A DNA stretch of 64,000 nucleotides. Source: Pseudomonas sp. G2-4. GTDB lineage: Bacteria; Pseudomonadota; Gammaproteobacteria; Pseudomonadales; Pseudomonadaceae. Location: assembly GCF_030064125.1 (NCBI RefSeq), contig NZ_CP125957.1, positions 806,001-870,000 of the forward strand, in the 5' to 3' direction. The translations under genes were made by a program, and so were the position numbers. Shown here piece by piece: positions 17,272 through 25,805 of the stretch (position 1 is the first letter of the stretch; each line of letters begins with the position of its first letter). Under the pieces are notes generated by a model that was not told where the DNA came from, did not search any database, and was given only the letters and a program-made list of their open reading frames with translations.

Positions 17272-18837
17272 ATGAACAAATACTCTCCTGACCCCGAGCA
17301 ACACCCTACCGCGAGAGTGCAAGCGCTCTCGCTTCATGTCCACGACCTGCTCAAACATGCAGCACAGGTGCATGCAGCAGCAACGGTCACTTCTGTATCG
17401 CTGGAGGGTACGGTTGAAACTCAAACCTATGCTCAGCTGGCAAAAACTGCGCATAGCTGCGCCATGGAGCTTCACGCCATGGGGCTTCGGTCTGGAGAAG
17501 CACTTGTCAGTTTTGGTTTCAGTTCGCTCGATCAAATGGCTTGGCTTTACGCAGCACTACGCCAGGGCGTGGCCACTCATTTTCTAAACCCTCAACATCA
17601 CCCAGAAGATCTCGGGCGCTTTCTTCAGCAACTGCGACCAAGCCTGTTGCTGCATGACGCTGTGACGGGGAGCGCTGCCCAGTCATTCGCAGCGTTGGTA
17701 CCGGGTACCGCGATGCGCGAGATGGCACGGCGGGGCATCGGGAGTGGCAGCGAAAGCGTCGCCGTGGAGTTTGCGGAAAATACGGTATCCCATGTCTGCT
17801 ACTCATCGGGTACCACAGGCGTTCCGAAGGTTGTTGAGTACACGCACCGTTCAACCGTGTTGCATGCCTGGGCCTGTGCCTTGCCCGACGCAATGGGCTT
17901 GAACAGTGCCGATCGGGTTATGCCGCTCATGCAGAATTTCCACGCCAGTGCATGGGGCGCTCCTTTTGTTTGCCCGCTAGTCGGTGCGTCATTGGTGCTC
18001 GTACCACCGCATCGCGATCCTGCGCAGTGGTTTCAATGGATCGAGACGCACCGCGTTACGGTCTTGGGGGCAGTCTCTGCACATTGGCTGGCGCTCGTGC
18101 GCTACATGCGAACCAACGGATTGAGCTTCAGCACCCTGCGCCGCACGGTTGTCGGTGGTACGCGACTACCTTTTGAAGTTGCTCAGTTCATCCAGGAAAA
18201 GCTTGGCGTCGAGGTATGCCATGCCTGGGGAATGACTGAGACATCACCCTTGGCCACTATCGAGCGCTTCGATAGCAGCAAGGCCTCTCTGCGTCACGGC
18301 AAACCTGTATTTGGCATTGAATTGGCCGTGCAGTGCGAAGGGGGTTTTTGCTCGACGCAGGGGACTGGTGAGCTGATGGCCCGTGGGCATTGGGTTGCCC
18401 ACAGCACAGCAAATAGCAGTAGTTGGCTGGCAACCGGGGACTTCGCGACGCTGCACGAAAACTCGGAATTAGAGGTCATCGATCGCATGGAAGATTCGTT
18501 GATCGCCGATGGTATCCCCCTCAGTTCAGCCCTTGTGGAGCATCAGGCTCGATTGGTTCCAGGTGTTGCAGATGCAGCATTGCTGGTCACCGATGTTACT
18601 TCCGGCAGGAGCGTGCTTGCTTGGGTGGCTATGCCTGAGGTCGATTCCGATTCAGTCACTGCCGAGCTCGAACAAAACCTTTCCAAGACCTTCAACGGGT
18701 GGCGTCCGACGCAGTTCACCGTCGTGGATGCGTTTCCGTATACAGCGTCTGCAAAGGTCCAGAAACACCTTCTCAAAGATCACATCGCTCAGTTGTACAA
18801 AGGCGATGCGGCTTTGACTCCCACTTCCTCCTGCTGA
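17272..18837 (+). CDS. AMP-binding acyl-CoA/fatty-acid ligase-like enzyme
   Basis: A 521-residue member of the adenylate-forming family. The AMP-binding P-loop YSSGTTGVPK starts near residue 177, followed by AWGMTETSPLATIE (A5-like), a GDFATL hinge region and a C-terminal FPYTASAKVQKHLLKD with the catalytic lysine. This is the layout of medium/long-chain fatty acyl-CoA synthetases, which adenylate a fatty acid and load it on CoA. It sits between the pst genes and the MMPL exporter, and can supply the acyl thioester for the SDR reductase of the divergent operon. Start chosen at ATG 17272; an earlier frame exists without a good ribosome site. Chain length is not predictable. Confidence 0.85.
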   Translation: MNKYSPDPEQHPTARVQALSLHVHDLLKHAAQVHAAATVTSVSLEGTVETQTYAQLAKTAHSCAMELHAMGLRSGEALVSFGFSSLDQMAWLYAALRQGVATHFLNPQHHPEDLGRFLQQLRPSLLLHDAVTGSAAQSFAALVPGTAMREMARRGIGSGSESVAVEFAENTVSHVCYSSGTTGVPKVVEYTHRSTVLHAWACALPDAMGLNSADRVMPLMQNFHASAWGAPFVCPLVGASLVLVPPHRDPAQWFQWIETHRVTVLGAVSAHWLALVRYMRTNGLSFSTLRRTVVGGTRLPFEVAQFIQEKLGVEVCHAWGMTETSPLATIERFDSSKASLRHGKPVFGIELAVQCEGGFCSTQGTGELMARGHWVAHSTANSSSWLATGDFATLHENSELEVIDRMEDSLIADGIPLSSALVEHQARLVPGVADAALLVTDVTSGRSVLAWVAMPEVDSDSVTAELEQNLSKTFNGWRPTQFTVVDAFPYTASAKVQKHLLKDHIAQLYKGDAALTPTSSC

Positions 18838-18847
18838 TGCCTGACTT

Positions 18848-21800
18848 ATGACGCAAGTAACGAAAACTGCAGCGGTAGATTCTGTTCACGAAGCCGGCAT
18901 CAAGAGTTCATTGCCCTTGGAGCGGTATGTGACCTGGGTGGTCGATCATCGGCGTTGGGTCATTGCCCTGATACTGGCTCTATCGGCGTTCTTCGGCTTT
19001 TTTGCAGCCAAACAACAAGTGATCATCAACCCTGCCGCAGTTGTTCCGCAGAGCCATCCATACATCAAGGCGACCAACACCATCGAGAGGATCTTCGGTT
19101 CGAAGTACCTCGTGGTGATCGGTCTGACCCCAGCTCAGGGCGATGCGCTGCAACCTCAGGTGCTCGAAGCCGTGAAGCGCATCACGGACAAGCTCTATGC
19201 CGCGCCATCGGTGACCAAACAGACGCTGCTGAGTCTTTCCTCGCGGCAAGCAAAGAGTATTCGTGGGAACGCCGAAGGGTTTGAGGCCAAGCCGTTGCTC
19301 GGTGATCAGATACCGACGACCGAAGAGCAACTGAGTGCCCTGAAGTCGGCCATCGATGCAAACCCGGTTTATCGGGACACCGTAATCTCCAGCGACTGGC
19401 GAACAGCTACGATCATGCTGGAGCTCAAGGAAAATCCCAATGGTTTTGGGGCAATGCTCTCGGATGTTCATCAAATCCTGAGCCAGGAGAATACGCCAGG
19501 CGTCGAGATCTCCTTGAGTGGCAATCCGGTGTTCCTGCACCAGGCTGAGGTTTTTGCAGATCGAATCAACTGGTTATTCCCCATCGCGGTGCTGGTGATT
19601 GGCTTGCTGCACTACGAAGCCTTCCGTACCCGTCAGGGACTGATTCTTCCCTTGGTCACAGCATTGCTCTCGGTGGTCTGGGGCGTCGGTATCATGGGAT
19701 TGATGAAGGTGCCGATGGATATCTTCAACTCGCCTACGCCAATCCTGATTCTTGCCGTTGCGGCTGGTCACGCCGTTCAATTACTCAAGCGCTACTACGA
19801 ACACTTCATCGAACTGGTCAACGGGCAGCACATGGCCCCAGAAGTGGCCAACCGGCTGGCGACGATTCAATCGCTCGTGGCAGTGGGACCCGTTTTGGTG
19901 ATTGCCGGTGGTGTCGCAGCTTTGGGTTTCTTCTCGTTGGTAGTGTTCGAGCTTGAAACCGTCCGGGCCTTCGGTATTTTCACGGGCATCGGCATCCTCG
20001 CCGCGGTGCTACTGGAGTTCACGTTCACTCCGGCAGTTCGTGCCAGCCTGAAACCCCCTTCGGCGGCACAGATTGATACCGAGACCAAACCGCGAATTTG
20101 GGATCGCCTGAGTGCTCGCATTGCTCATTTGGTAATCACGCCGCGCAGTCGTAGGTGGATCCTGGCGGCCTTCGTCGTATTGATAGGTGTTGCGATTGCT
20201 GGCTGGCCCAAGGTGCATGTCGATAACTCGAGCAAGAGTTTCTTCTCTGACTCACTGCCACTGCAGCGGGACGATAACCTGCTGAACGCACAGACTGGCG
20301 GTACCAACGTTCTGTATGTAATGGTCGATACAGGGCAGGCCGATGGCGTGAAAGATCCACAGATCCTGAATGCTATCCGGGAGCTCCAGGCTGATGCCGC
20401 GAAGCGCTCGATCGTGGGTAAGACCTTGTCCATCGATGACTTTCTCCAGCGCATGCACGGCGCTGCATCTGGGGACACGGGTGCTATTAATCCACTACCT
20501 GACGATCGAAACCTGATCGCCCAGTACCTGTTCCTTTACTCGATGTCTGGCGATCCGGAAGACTTCTCGGCGCATGTCGATTATGACTACCAGCGAGCGA
20601 AGATCTCGATCATGTTGCGGACCAACAGCAACGCTGAAATTGATCGGCTGGTCAACGAGCTGCGTGAAATTGCGAACCAACGCTTCCCCAAAAATGTAAC
20701 GGTTTCGTTCGGCGGGGAGGTGGCGCAGACACTGGCAGTCACTGATGTGATGGTGCACAGCAAGCTGCTGAATATCGCACAAATACTCGGTGTTATTTTT
20801 GCGGTATCCGTTATCGCCTTCCGTTCGTTCACCGCTGGCCTACTGGTGCTGTCGCCGCTACTTGTGGTCCTTTCGCTGGTCTTCGGCGTCATGGGCTACT
20901 TCGGTGTCCCTCTGAACATTCCCAACTCGTTGATCTCCGCCATGGCGGTGGGGATTGGCGCTGACTACGCGATCTATCTCATATACCGCATTGGTGAGTA
21001 CACAGCCCAGGGCAAGGCCTTGCCTCAGGCCGTAGAAATGGCAATGAAAACCGCGGGTAAAGCCTGTCTGTTCGTTGCCACTGCTGTGGCAGGTGGCTAT
21101 GCCGTCCTCATGTTCTCCTACGACTATAAGGTTCATATGTGGCTTTCTACTTTCATCGTGCTGGCGATGCTGGCAAGCGTGTTGGCAACCCTGACCCTCA
21201 TTCCGAGCGCCATTCTGACCTTCAAACCAGCATTCATTTTCCAGCGTCGCTCGGGTGATCGTGGCGCAGTGCTGTTGATCATCCTGGCTGCTATCGGCTT
21301 CCTGACTTACTCACAGGTAGGTTGGTCGGCAGAGTTGGAGGCGAAGCAAATCATGGAGCGCAATGCTGCTGTAACTCGCTTCAGCACTTCCACGGCGGAT
21401 GCAGAGTTTGTGCTGCAGACCAAGGATGGTGGTAAGCGCGTTCGCAAGTCGAACATGGCGTCGAAACTTCAGGAAAATGGGCAAGACACCATGCGTCTGG
21501 TCCGCTTCGAAGCGCCGGCAGACATTCGCGGAACCACGACTTTGCTCGTTGAACGCTCGGCCCAGGATGACGATATGTGGGTATACCTGCCGGCGATGAA
21601 ACGTGTGCGCCGCCTGGTAGCCTCGAACAAAAAAGACAGCTTCATCGGTACTGACTTTAGTTATGGCGATGTCATGGGGCACAAGGTCGGCGACTGGAAG
21701 CACACCTTGCTCAGCCAGCAGGCACGTGACGGTGTTGAGCATTACGTCATTGAGTCGGTACCCGCTGAGGATAGCGTCCGCACTAATTCGGGGTATGCCA

Positions 21801-22060
21801 AACGCATGACTTGGGTGCGCAAGGACAATTTCGCCACGACTTACGTGGAAGCCTCGGATGCTAGTGGACAGCCTTACAAACAATTCTCCTTCGCGGACAT
21901 CCAGTTGGTTGATTCAGCGAATGGAAAGTGGCAGCCAATGAAAACCGAGGGCAAGAACCTACAGAGTGGGCATACCACTACGATTACTTTCTCCAACTTC
22001 AAGGTCGGCGAGTCGCTGAGCGACAGCCTCTTCTCCGCGAACAACATAGCTTCCAAATAA
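18848..22060 (+). CDS. MMPL/RND-type exporter fused to a LolA-like outer-membrane lipoprotein-sorting domain
   Basis: A 1070-residue inner-membrane protein. Residues 1–about 800 form an RND/MMPL transporter with two repeats, each with a periplasmic loop and helix bundles (for example PTPILILAVAAGHAVQLLKR and AVGIGADYAIYLIYR). At about 806–825 a further hydrophobic stretch (AVLLIILAAIGFLTYSQVGW) is followed by SAELEAKQ, and then a LolA-like domain to the end (DIRGTTTLLVE, DDMWVYLPAMKRVRRL, FIGTDFSYGDV). Such domains bind acyl chains and are usually separate secreted proteins encoded next to MMPL genes. The stretch looks like the signal peptide of a once separate protein. The protein probably extrudes a lipid and hands it on in the periplasm. 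Confidence 0.88.
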   Translation: MTQVTKTAAVDSVHEAGIKSSLPLERYVTWVVDHRRWVIALILALSAFFGFFAAKQQVIINPAAVVPQSHPYIKATNTIERIFGSKYLVVIGLTPAQGDALQPQVLEAVKRITDKLYAAPSVTKQTLLSLSSRQAKSIRGNAEGFEAKPLLGDQIPTTEEQLSALKSAIDANPVYRDTVISSDWRTATIMLELKENPNGFGAMLSDVHQILSQENTPGVEISLSGNPVFLHQAEVFADRINWLFPIAVLVIGLLHYEAFRTRQGLILPLVTALLSVVWGVGIMGLMKVPMDIFNSPTPILILAVAAGHAVQLLKRYYEHFIELVNGQHMAPEVANRLATIQSLVAVGPVLVIAGGVAALGFFSLVVFELETVRAFGIFTGIGILAAVLLEFTFTPAVRASLKPPSAAQIDTETKPRIWDRLSARIAHLVITPRSRRWILAAFVVLIGVAIAGWPKVHVDNSSKSFFSDSLPLQRDDNLLNAQTGGTNVLYVMVDTGQADGVKDPQILNAIRELQADAAKRSIVGKTLSIDDFLQRMHGAASGDTGAINPLPDDRNLIAQYLFLYSMSGDPEDFSAHVDYDYQRAKISIMLRTNSNAEIDRLVNELREIANQRFPKNVTVSFGGEVAQTLAVTDVMVHSKLLNIAQILGVIFAVSVIAFRSFTAGLLVLSPLLVVLSLVFGVMGYFGVPLNIPNSLISAMAVGIGADYAIYLIYRIGEYTAQGKALPQAVEMAMKTAGKACLFVATAVAGGYAVLMFSYDYKVHMWLSTFIVLAMLASVLATLTLIPSAILTFKPAFIFQRRSGDRGAVLLIILAAIGFLTYSQVGWSAELEAKQIMERNAAVTRFSTSTADAEFVLQTKDGGKRVRKSNMASKLQENGQDTMRLVRFEAPADIRGTTTLLVERSAQDDDMWVYLPAMKRVRRLVASNKKDSFIGTDFSYGDVMGHKVGDWKHTLLSQQARDGVEHYVIESVPAEDSVRTNSGYAKRMTWVRKDNFATTYVEASDASGQPYKQFSFADIQLVDSANGKWQPMKTEGKNLQSGHTTTITFSNFKVGESLSDSLFSANNIASK

Positions 22061-22069
22061 GGAGAGGAG

Positions 22070-23314
22070 ATGAGCGGGTCCTTTTTGCCCTGGTGGCGGG
22101 CCGGTGCTGTCGCGCCCCTGATTCTCTGCGCGAGTGCTTTTGCCAGCGCGCCGGAAGTGACAGGTGAGGTCGCTTCAGGCGTGTGGTCATCCAACCGCAT
22201 GTTGGATGACCAACACGCGGTGTTCTCCAATCGTGCCAAGCTCAAACTGGATTGGCAGGCGTCCGAAAGCCTGCAGTTGAACAGTGAGGTCTGGGCGCTA
22301 TCGTCTCCGGAGCGTCTGGATGAGAAGCGTGAAGACGCAGGAGTCAATGAGCTGTATGTGAAAAGCAGTGAGACGGTGTGTGCGCCTGCCCTGGGCAAAA
22401 AGCTGGTGATGTGGGGGCGTGCTGATGGGATCAATCCCACCGATCAGGTTTCACCGAGCAACTACCGAAGGTTGACCCCTGAGACGACTGATCAGCGCAC
22501 GGGAAACTGGGGACTGCACCTGGACTGTGAGGTGGGCGCGGGAAAGCTGCAGGTGCATGTATTGGATCGATTCCAATTTAATGATGTGCCGCTGGAGAAG
22601 ACACCAGGTGTGGTCTTCAGGGAGCAAGATCCAGATGTGCGCCCTACCGTTGCGGTGAAGTATGACGTGCTGGGTTCTGATGCTGATTGGTCGGTGAGTG
22701 TCATAGACGGCCATGACTTGTTTCCAACCTTTGCGGTACGAAGTGCCACGCCTGAAGGCATCACGCTCGGTCAGCACGCTACTCGCATGCGCATGATCGG
22801 TAGCGACTTCACAATAGTCCGTGGGGAAATGGCCTATAGGGGGGAAATTGCTTGGGTGGATTTTGAGCAGTCATCGAATCCTGCTGTTGCCCGTCGACAG
22901 CCCTATACCTCAGCAATTGGTGGTGCTGAGTGGTATGTCGGTGACCGCGAGACTGTTTCGTTGCAGGGCTTTTGGCGGCACTTGAGGTCAGTTTCGAGTC
23001 TGTCGAACGACCCGTTGCTTGCTCAGGTACAAGCGGCACAGGCGCTGATCAGCAATGAACTCGACCGTGACCAGTATGGGGTTACGCTCAGGTATGCCAA
23101 GCCACTGTTCGACTCAAAAGCCGACCTTGATCTCTTTGCCGTTTGGACTGAGCCCCGCAACGACTGGATGCTGCGAGGAAGACTCAAATACGCATTAACG
23201 GATTCGTGGCGGGTGAGCACCGGGTTCGACATCTTCAGGGGGCCCCAGGATTCCTTCCTGGGTCATTTGAGAACCAACTCATTAACGTTCGTTGAGGCAA
23301 GTTACAGCTGGTGA
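22070..23314 (+). CDS. Putative outer-membrane beta-barrel protein (DUF1302-like)
   Basis: A 414-residue protein with an N-terminal signal peptide (cleavage near ASAFAS–APEV) and alternating hydrophobic/polar strands throughout, ending in the aromatic residues …VEASYSW expected of a BAM-targeted barrel. The EVWALSSPER and GRADGINPTDQVSPSNYR segments resemble DUF1302/alginate-export-type proteins found beside MMPL–LolA-like pairs. It follows the fused exporter by 9 bp with GGAGAGGAG as ribosome site. It likely forms the outer-membrane part of the lipid export route; export substrate inferred. Confidence 0.75.
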   Translation: MSGSFLPWWRAGAVAPLILCASAFASAPEVTGEVASGVWSSNRMLDDQHAVFSNRAKLKLDWQASESLQLNSEVWALSSPERLDEKREDAGVNELYVKSSETVCAPALGKKLVMWGRADGINPTDQVSPSNYRRLTPETTDQRTGNWGLHLDCEVGAGKLQVHVLDRFQFNDVPLEKTPGVVFREQDPDVRPTVAVKYDVLGSDADWSVSVIDGHDLFPTFAVRSATPEGITLGQHATRMRMIGSDFTIVRGEMAYRGEIAWVDFEQSSNPAVARRQPYTSAIGGAEWYVGDRETVSLQGFWRHLRSVSSLSNDPLLAQVQAAQALISNELDRDQYGVTLRYAKPLFDSKADLDLFAVWTEPRNDWMLRGRLKYALTDSWRVSTGFDIFRGPQDSFLGHLRTNSLTFVEASYSW

Positions 23315-23565
23315 TGCAGAGGCAGCAGCGCCGTGAAGTCTGGTTTTTCACCATGCAGGCCGCTGAAGCAGGGCACAGCGCTGTGAACTCCGTCGAACTG
23401 GCTATCGCTTCTGATGCTTGGGATCGCTCCCTGCGTTCATACTCTCGAGTTTGGAAAAAGTCTTCCGCCGGGTTTTCCGCACCGGCATCGTCCTGACACT
23501 ACCCATTTGCTTGCCACCCTGGCCGCTTTGGCAATCCGCCTGAGCTTCTGAACCGGAGATACTTA
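23315..23565. other. Spacer between barrel gene and arsC, no clear gene
   Basis: The 251 bp contain only a 61-codon frame (23311–23496) with no recognisable features. It may be an mRNA spacer or decayed DNA. A ribosome site GGAGAT lies just before arsC. Confidence 0.4.
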
Positions 23566-24036
23566 ATGAAAGTCTTGTTCATGTGCACCCACAACAGCTG
23601 CCGCAGCATATTGTCTGAAGCACTGTTCAATCACCTGGCGCCCGAGGCAATGGAAGCGGTGAGCTCGGGAAGTTTTCCAAGTGGCAAGGTCAATGCTCAA
23701 GCGTTGAAGACTCTGGAAGCCGCCGGCATTTCTACCAAAGGCCTATCAAGCAAGGCTTCGGATGCATTTGAAAATGCGCCACCGGACATTGTCATTACCG
23801 TGTGCGATCGAGCAGCAGGCGAGGCGTGCCCGATCTTCTTCGGCCCTTCTCTCAAAGCCCATTGGGGCTTGGCTGACCCATCCGTCGCGACCGGTAGCGA
23901 AGCGGAGATCGAAGCTGCGTTCCAAGTGACGCTAGCCAAGATCGAGGAACGGGTCCGCGCATTCATAGCCCTGCCTGTAAGGCAAATGAGTGAGGATGAC
24001 CTCAAAGCAGCGCTCGTCAGCATCGGTAGTCTCTAA
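23566..24036 (+). CDS. arsC: Arsenate reductase ArsC (low-molecular-weight phosphatase type)
   Basis: A 156-residue ArsC of the LMW protein tyrosine phosphatase fold. The catalytic loop is C7-THNSC-R13-S, the redox cysteine pair is Cys80 and Cys88 (VCDRAAGEACP), and the general acid lies in the loop LADPSV (Asp104). The length equals that of common Pseudomonas ArsC proteins. It reduces arsenate to arsenite in the cytoplasm with thiol reductants. It is the last gene of the rightward operon in island II, 251 bp behind the barrel gene, and is the firmest evidence that this operon deals with arsenic. There is no arsB/acr3 efflux gene in the window. Confidence 0.93.
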   Translation: MKVLFMCTHNSCRSILSEALFNHLAPEAMEAVSSGSFPSGKVNAQALKTLEAAGISTKGLSSKASDAFENAPPDIVITVCDRAAGEACPIFFGPSLKAHWGLADPSVATGSEAEIEAAFQVTLAKIEERVRAFIALPVRQMSEDDLKAALVSIGSL

Positions 24037-24084
24037 CGATTGGATTCAAGGGGTTGGAATGAACGACATCTGGCCAAACATTCA

Positions 24085-24222
24085 ACCAGAGCGGGTCGAT
24101 CTACCCGCCACTGAAGCCAGTCACCATCACTGAGGACGTAACCCTTGTCTCTCGGTTTGACCGCCTGAGCTGGCGGTTGGAGAGGCGGGTGGTTTGTGCG
24201 CTCAGAGAACTGCCCATGACAC
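24085..24222 (-). pseudogene. Decayed integrase N-terminus of island II
   Basis: On the minus strand this stretch aligns with the 5' end of the intact integrase at 42745–44001: QTTRLSNRQLR corresponds to QTTRLSDRQLK and, in a second frame, AVKPRDKGYVLSDGD to AVKPKDKDYVLTDGD. One base is missing in a CCGCCT(T)GAG run, causing a frameshift, the position of the start codon reads CTG-like, and homology stops after about 45 codons. It lies next to att copy B exactly where the integrase of island II should be. Island II therefore cannot excise by its own recombinase. Confidence 0.85.
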
Positions 24223-24331
24223 CGTTTGGCATTCTCAAGGTTAGCGCCGGGAGGCTGGGAATACCCAAACGGCTGGGACACAACAAGCTGTTGAGGAGCC
24301 CAGTAGCGCTGAAACCCTTGATTTCACTGGG

Positions 24332-24395
24332 TTTCAGGCACAAAAAAAGACGTCCGTGGACGTCTTTAGATGATGAAGTGGTGGGCCGGGGTAAT
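24332..24395. repeat. Attachment-site repeat copy B (junction of islands II and I)
   Basis: 64-bp direct repeat identical to copy A (8090–8153); its first 53 bp are identical to copy C at ssrA (44141–44193). The sequence just before it (CTGAAACCC…TTTACTGG-like) is also similar to that before copy C, showing that both islands share the integrase-side end. Confidence 0.93.
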
Positions 24396-24805
24396 TTGAA
24401 TGGGTTCGGTAACTTATTGATTTATAATGTTAATAACGATTTTAATTTTTGGTTGGAATACCAATTGGAATACCGCTCGGTATTAAGGGGCGATCGTCGC
24501 GTGCCGCTCTGACGATTTACATGGTCGTGAGTCTGTCTACACAGTCCACTTGGTCTATCGGCCAGGATTAAGCAAAGCCGAGGTACTTCTTACTCAGCCT
24601 CTACCAAAAAGGTGAGTGCACCGAAAATCTTTACTCGACCTTTCAATCTGAAGCTACCGAAAATGTAATGAGCGTTTTAGGCACCACGCGTCATATAGGA
24701 ACATTGTGCAGCCAAACCCTGTGCCCAGAATGTAGTTTCTACGACTGGTTCAGCACGGGGTCGCTCGTTCAAATAGGTACTGAAAATTAGCATTCGCGTT
24801 ACGGC
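24396..24805. other. Left end of island I, no gene seen
   Basis: About 410 bp of AT-richer DNA with no convincing gene. It holds two direct copies of TTGGAATACC (24453–24462 and 24465–24474), which match repeats beside the intact integrase at the far end of the island, and look like arm-type integrase sites. Confidence 0.5.
24453..24484. repeat. TTGGAATACC repeats, putative integrase arm sites (left end of island I)
   Basis: TTGGAATACC occurs twice with a 12-bp period, followed by an inverted half (GGTATT). The same word (T/CGGGAATACCA) occurs three times at 44024–44075 upstream of the integrase. Occurrence at both ends of the same island fits arm-binding sites of a P4-type recombinase. The assignment is inferred from position. 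Confidence 0.5.
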
Positions 24806-25060
24806 CTAATCAGTAGACATCTCCATCTCTGGGCTGAGGGTGCCGAGCCAGGCAACTAGAGCCATGATGATCACCGCGATCAACAGCTCTAGAATCACGC
24901 TGCGCCGCAAGGCGTTAATGGCGACACTGTGAGTGCCTGTCTGAATGGATCGTTCGAGCAGCGGACTCAGTTGAAAACGGTTCAAGGCCGCAAACATGAG
25001 CATCCCGACAAACAAAAAAATCTTTAACGACAATAGGGCACCATAGGTAGTGGTGGTCAA
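24806..25060 (-). pseudogene. copD: copD 3' fragment (copper resistance inner-membrane protein)
   Basis: An 84-codon frame with two membrane segments (LSLKIFLFVGMLMFAALNRFQL and VILELLIAVIIMALVAWLGTL) that resembles the C-terminal end of CopD; complete CopD is about 300 residues. It follows directly on a 22-codon signal-peptide stub, so a deletion seems to have removed the end of copC and most of copD. Probably not functional. Confidence 0.7.
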
Positions 25061-25125
25061 AGTCCGCTCAACAACAGACCTGCGCTGAGTGCTGCAGCAA
25101 CACTGAAGGCTTTAAGAGATGACAT
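25057..25125 (-). pseudogene. Signal-peptide stub, probable copC 5' remnant
   Basis: A 22-codon frame (MSSLKAFSVAAALSAGLLLS…) with a good ribosome site (AGGAG) that looks like a secretion signal and then stops where it meets the copD fragment. It is consistent with the start of copC or a related periplasmic copper protein truncated by a deletion. The identity as copC is inferred from the neighbouring copD piece. Confidence 0.5.
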
Positions 25126-25337
25126 GCAAGGCTCCTGCCTTGCAATTGACCGTCATCCATACCCTACATCTGAGAGTGATCCATTCCCTTCATTCGGCCA
25201 GGGCTCACTTCAGAGATTCGGTGCCAGCCGCCATTTTTCGAGCACGATGTCACATCATCTGGCTGCGCTGCGATTGAGTAGCACCCATAGATTTTTCTTG
25301 TTGTGATAGGCCGTGCCTGGTTAGCCTAACGTAGTCG

Positions 25338-25778
25338 TCAATTGCTAGGATAATCGGCGACTACTTGATCGGTACCCGTTAGGGTCTGACCTATCACCTG
25401 ATACGGCTGTTTGGTTTGGCCGTACTCCATTCCAGGCGAACCAGCGGGCATACCCGGCACCGCAACTCCGACGAGGTCGGGGTGATCCTTCAGGTCGAGA
25501 ATCTGTGCTACCGGTACATGCCCTTCGACAAACTTTCCGTCAATCATCGCGGTATGACAGGAGGCCAAGCGCGGAGCGACGCCTAGGCGCTGTTTGACTT
25601 CGCTCATGTTGGGCTCGACATGGTCGCGCACGCTGAAGCCATTGACTTCAAGATACTTTATCCAGTCCTTGCAGCAGCCGCAGCTAGGATCGCGGTAAAC
25701 GTCGATGACTTCAGCGGCTTGTGCCGCTCCGGTCATGAGTAGTGTCGTGAACACAGCAATACGCAGACTGGTATTCAT
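25338..25778 (-). CDS. DUF411 periplasmic metal-binding protein (CopG-like)
   Basis: A 146-residue protein with a signal peptide ending at about Ala21 and the DUF411 core: DPSCGCCKDWIKYLEVNGF (Cys33, Cys35, Cys36), SCHTAMIDGKFVEGHVP and a YQVIG-like tail. DUF411 proteins occur in copper/silver resistance operons and bind Cu through these cysteines in the periplasm. It is 28 bp downstream of the CopZ-like gene. Confidence 0.88.
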   Translation of the reverse strand: MNTSLRIAVFTTLLMTGAAQAAEVIDVYRDPSCGCCKDWIKYLEVNGFSVRDHVEPNMSEVKQRLGVAPRLASCHTAMIDGKFVEGHVPVAQILDLKDHPDLVGVAVPGMPAGSPGMEYGQTKQPYQVIGQTLTGTDQVVADYPSN

Positions 25779-25805
25779 GGGAGTTCTCCAGTTTAAAAAT
25801 AATGC

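Noticed and set aside
23311..23496. 61-codon frame between the barrel gene and arsC
   Set aside because: No family features or conserved pattern, overlaps the barrel stop; reported only as spacer.
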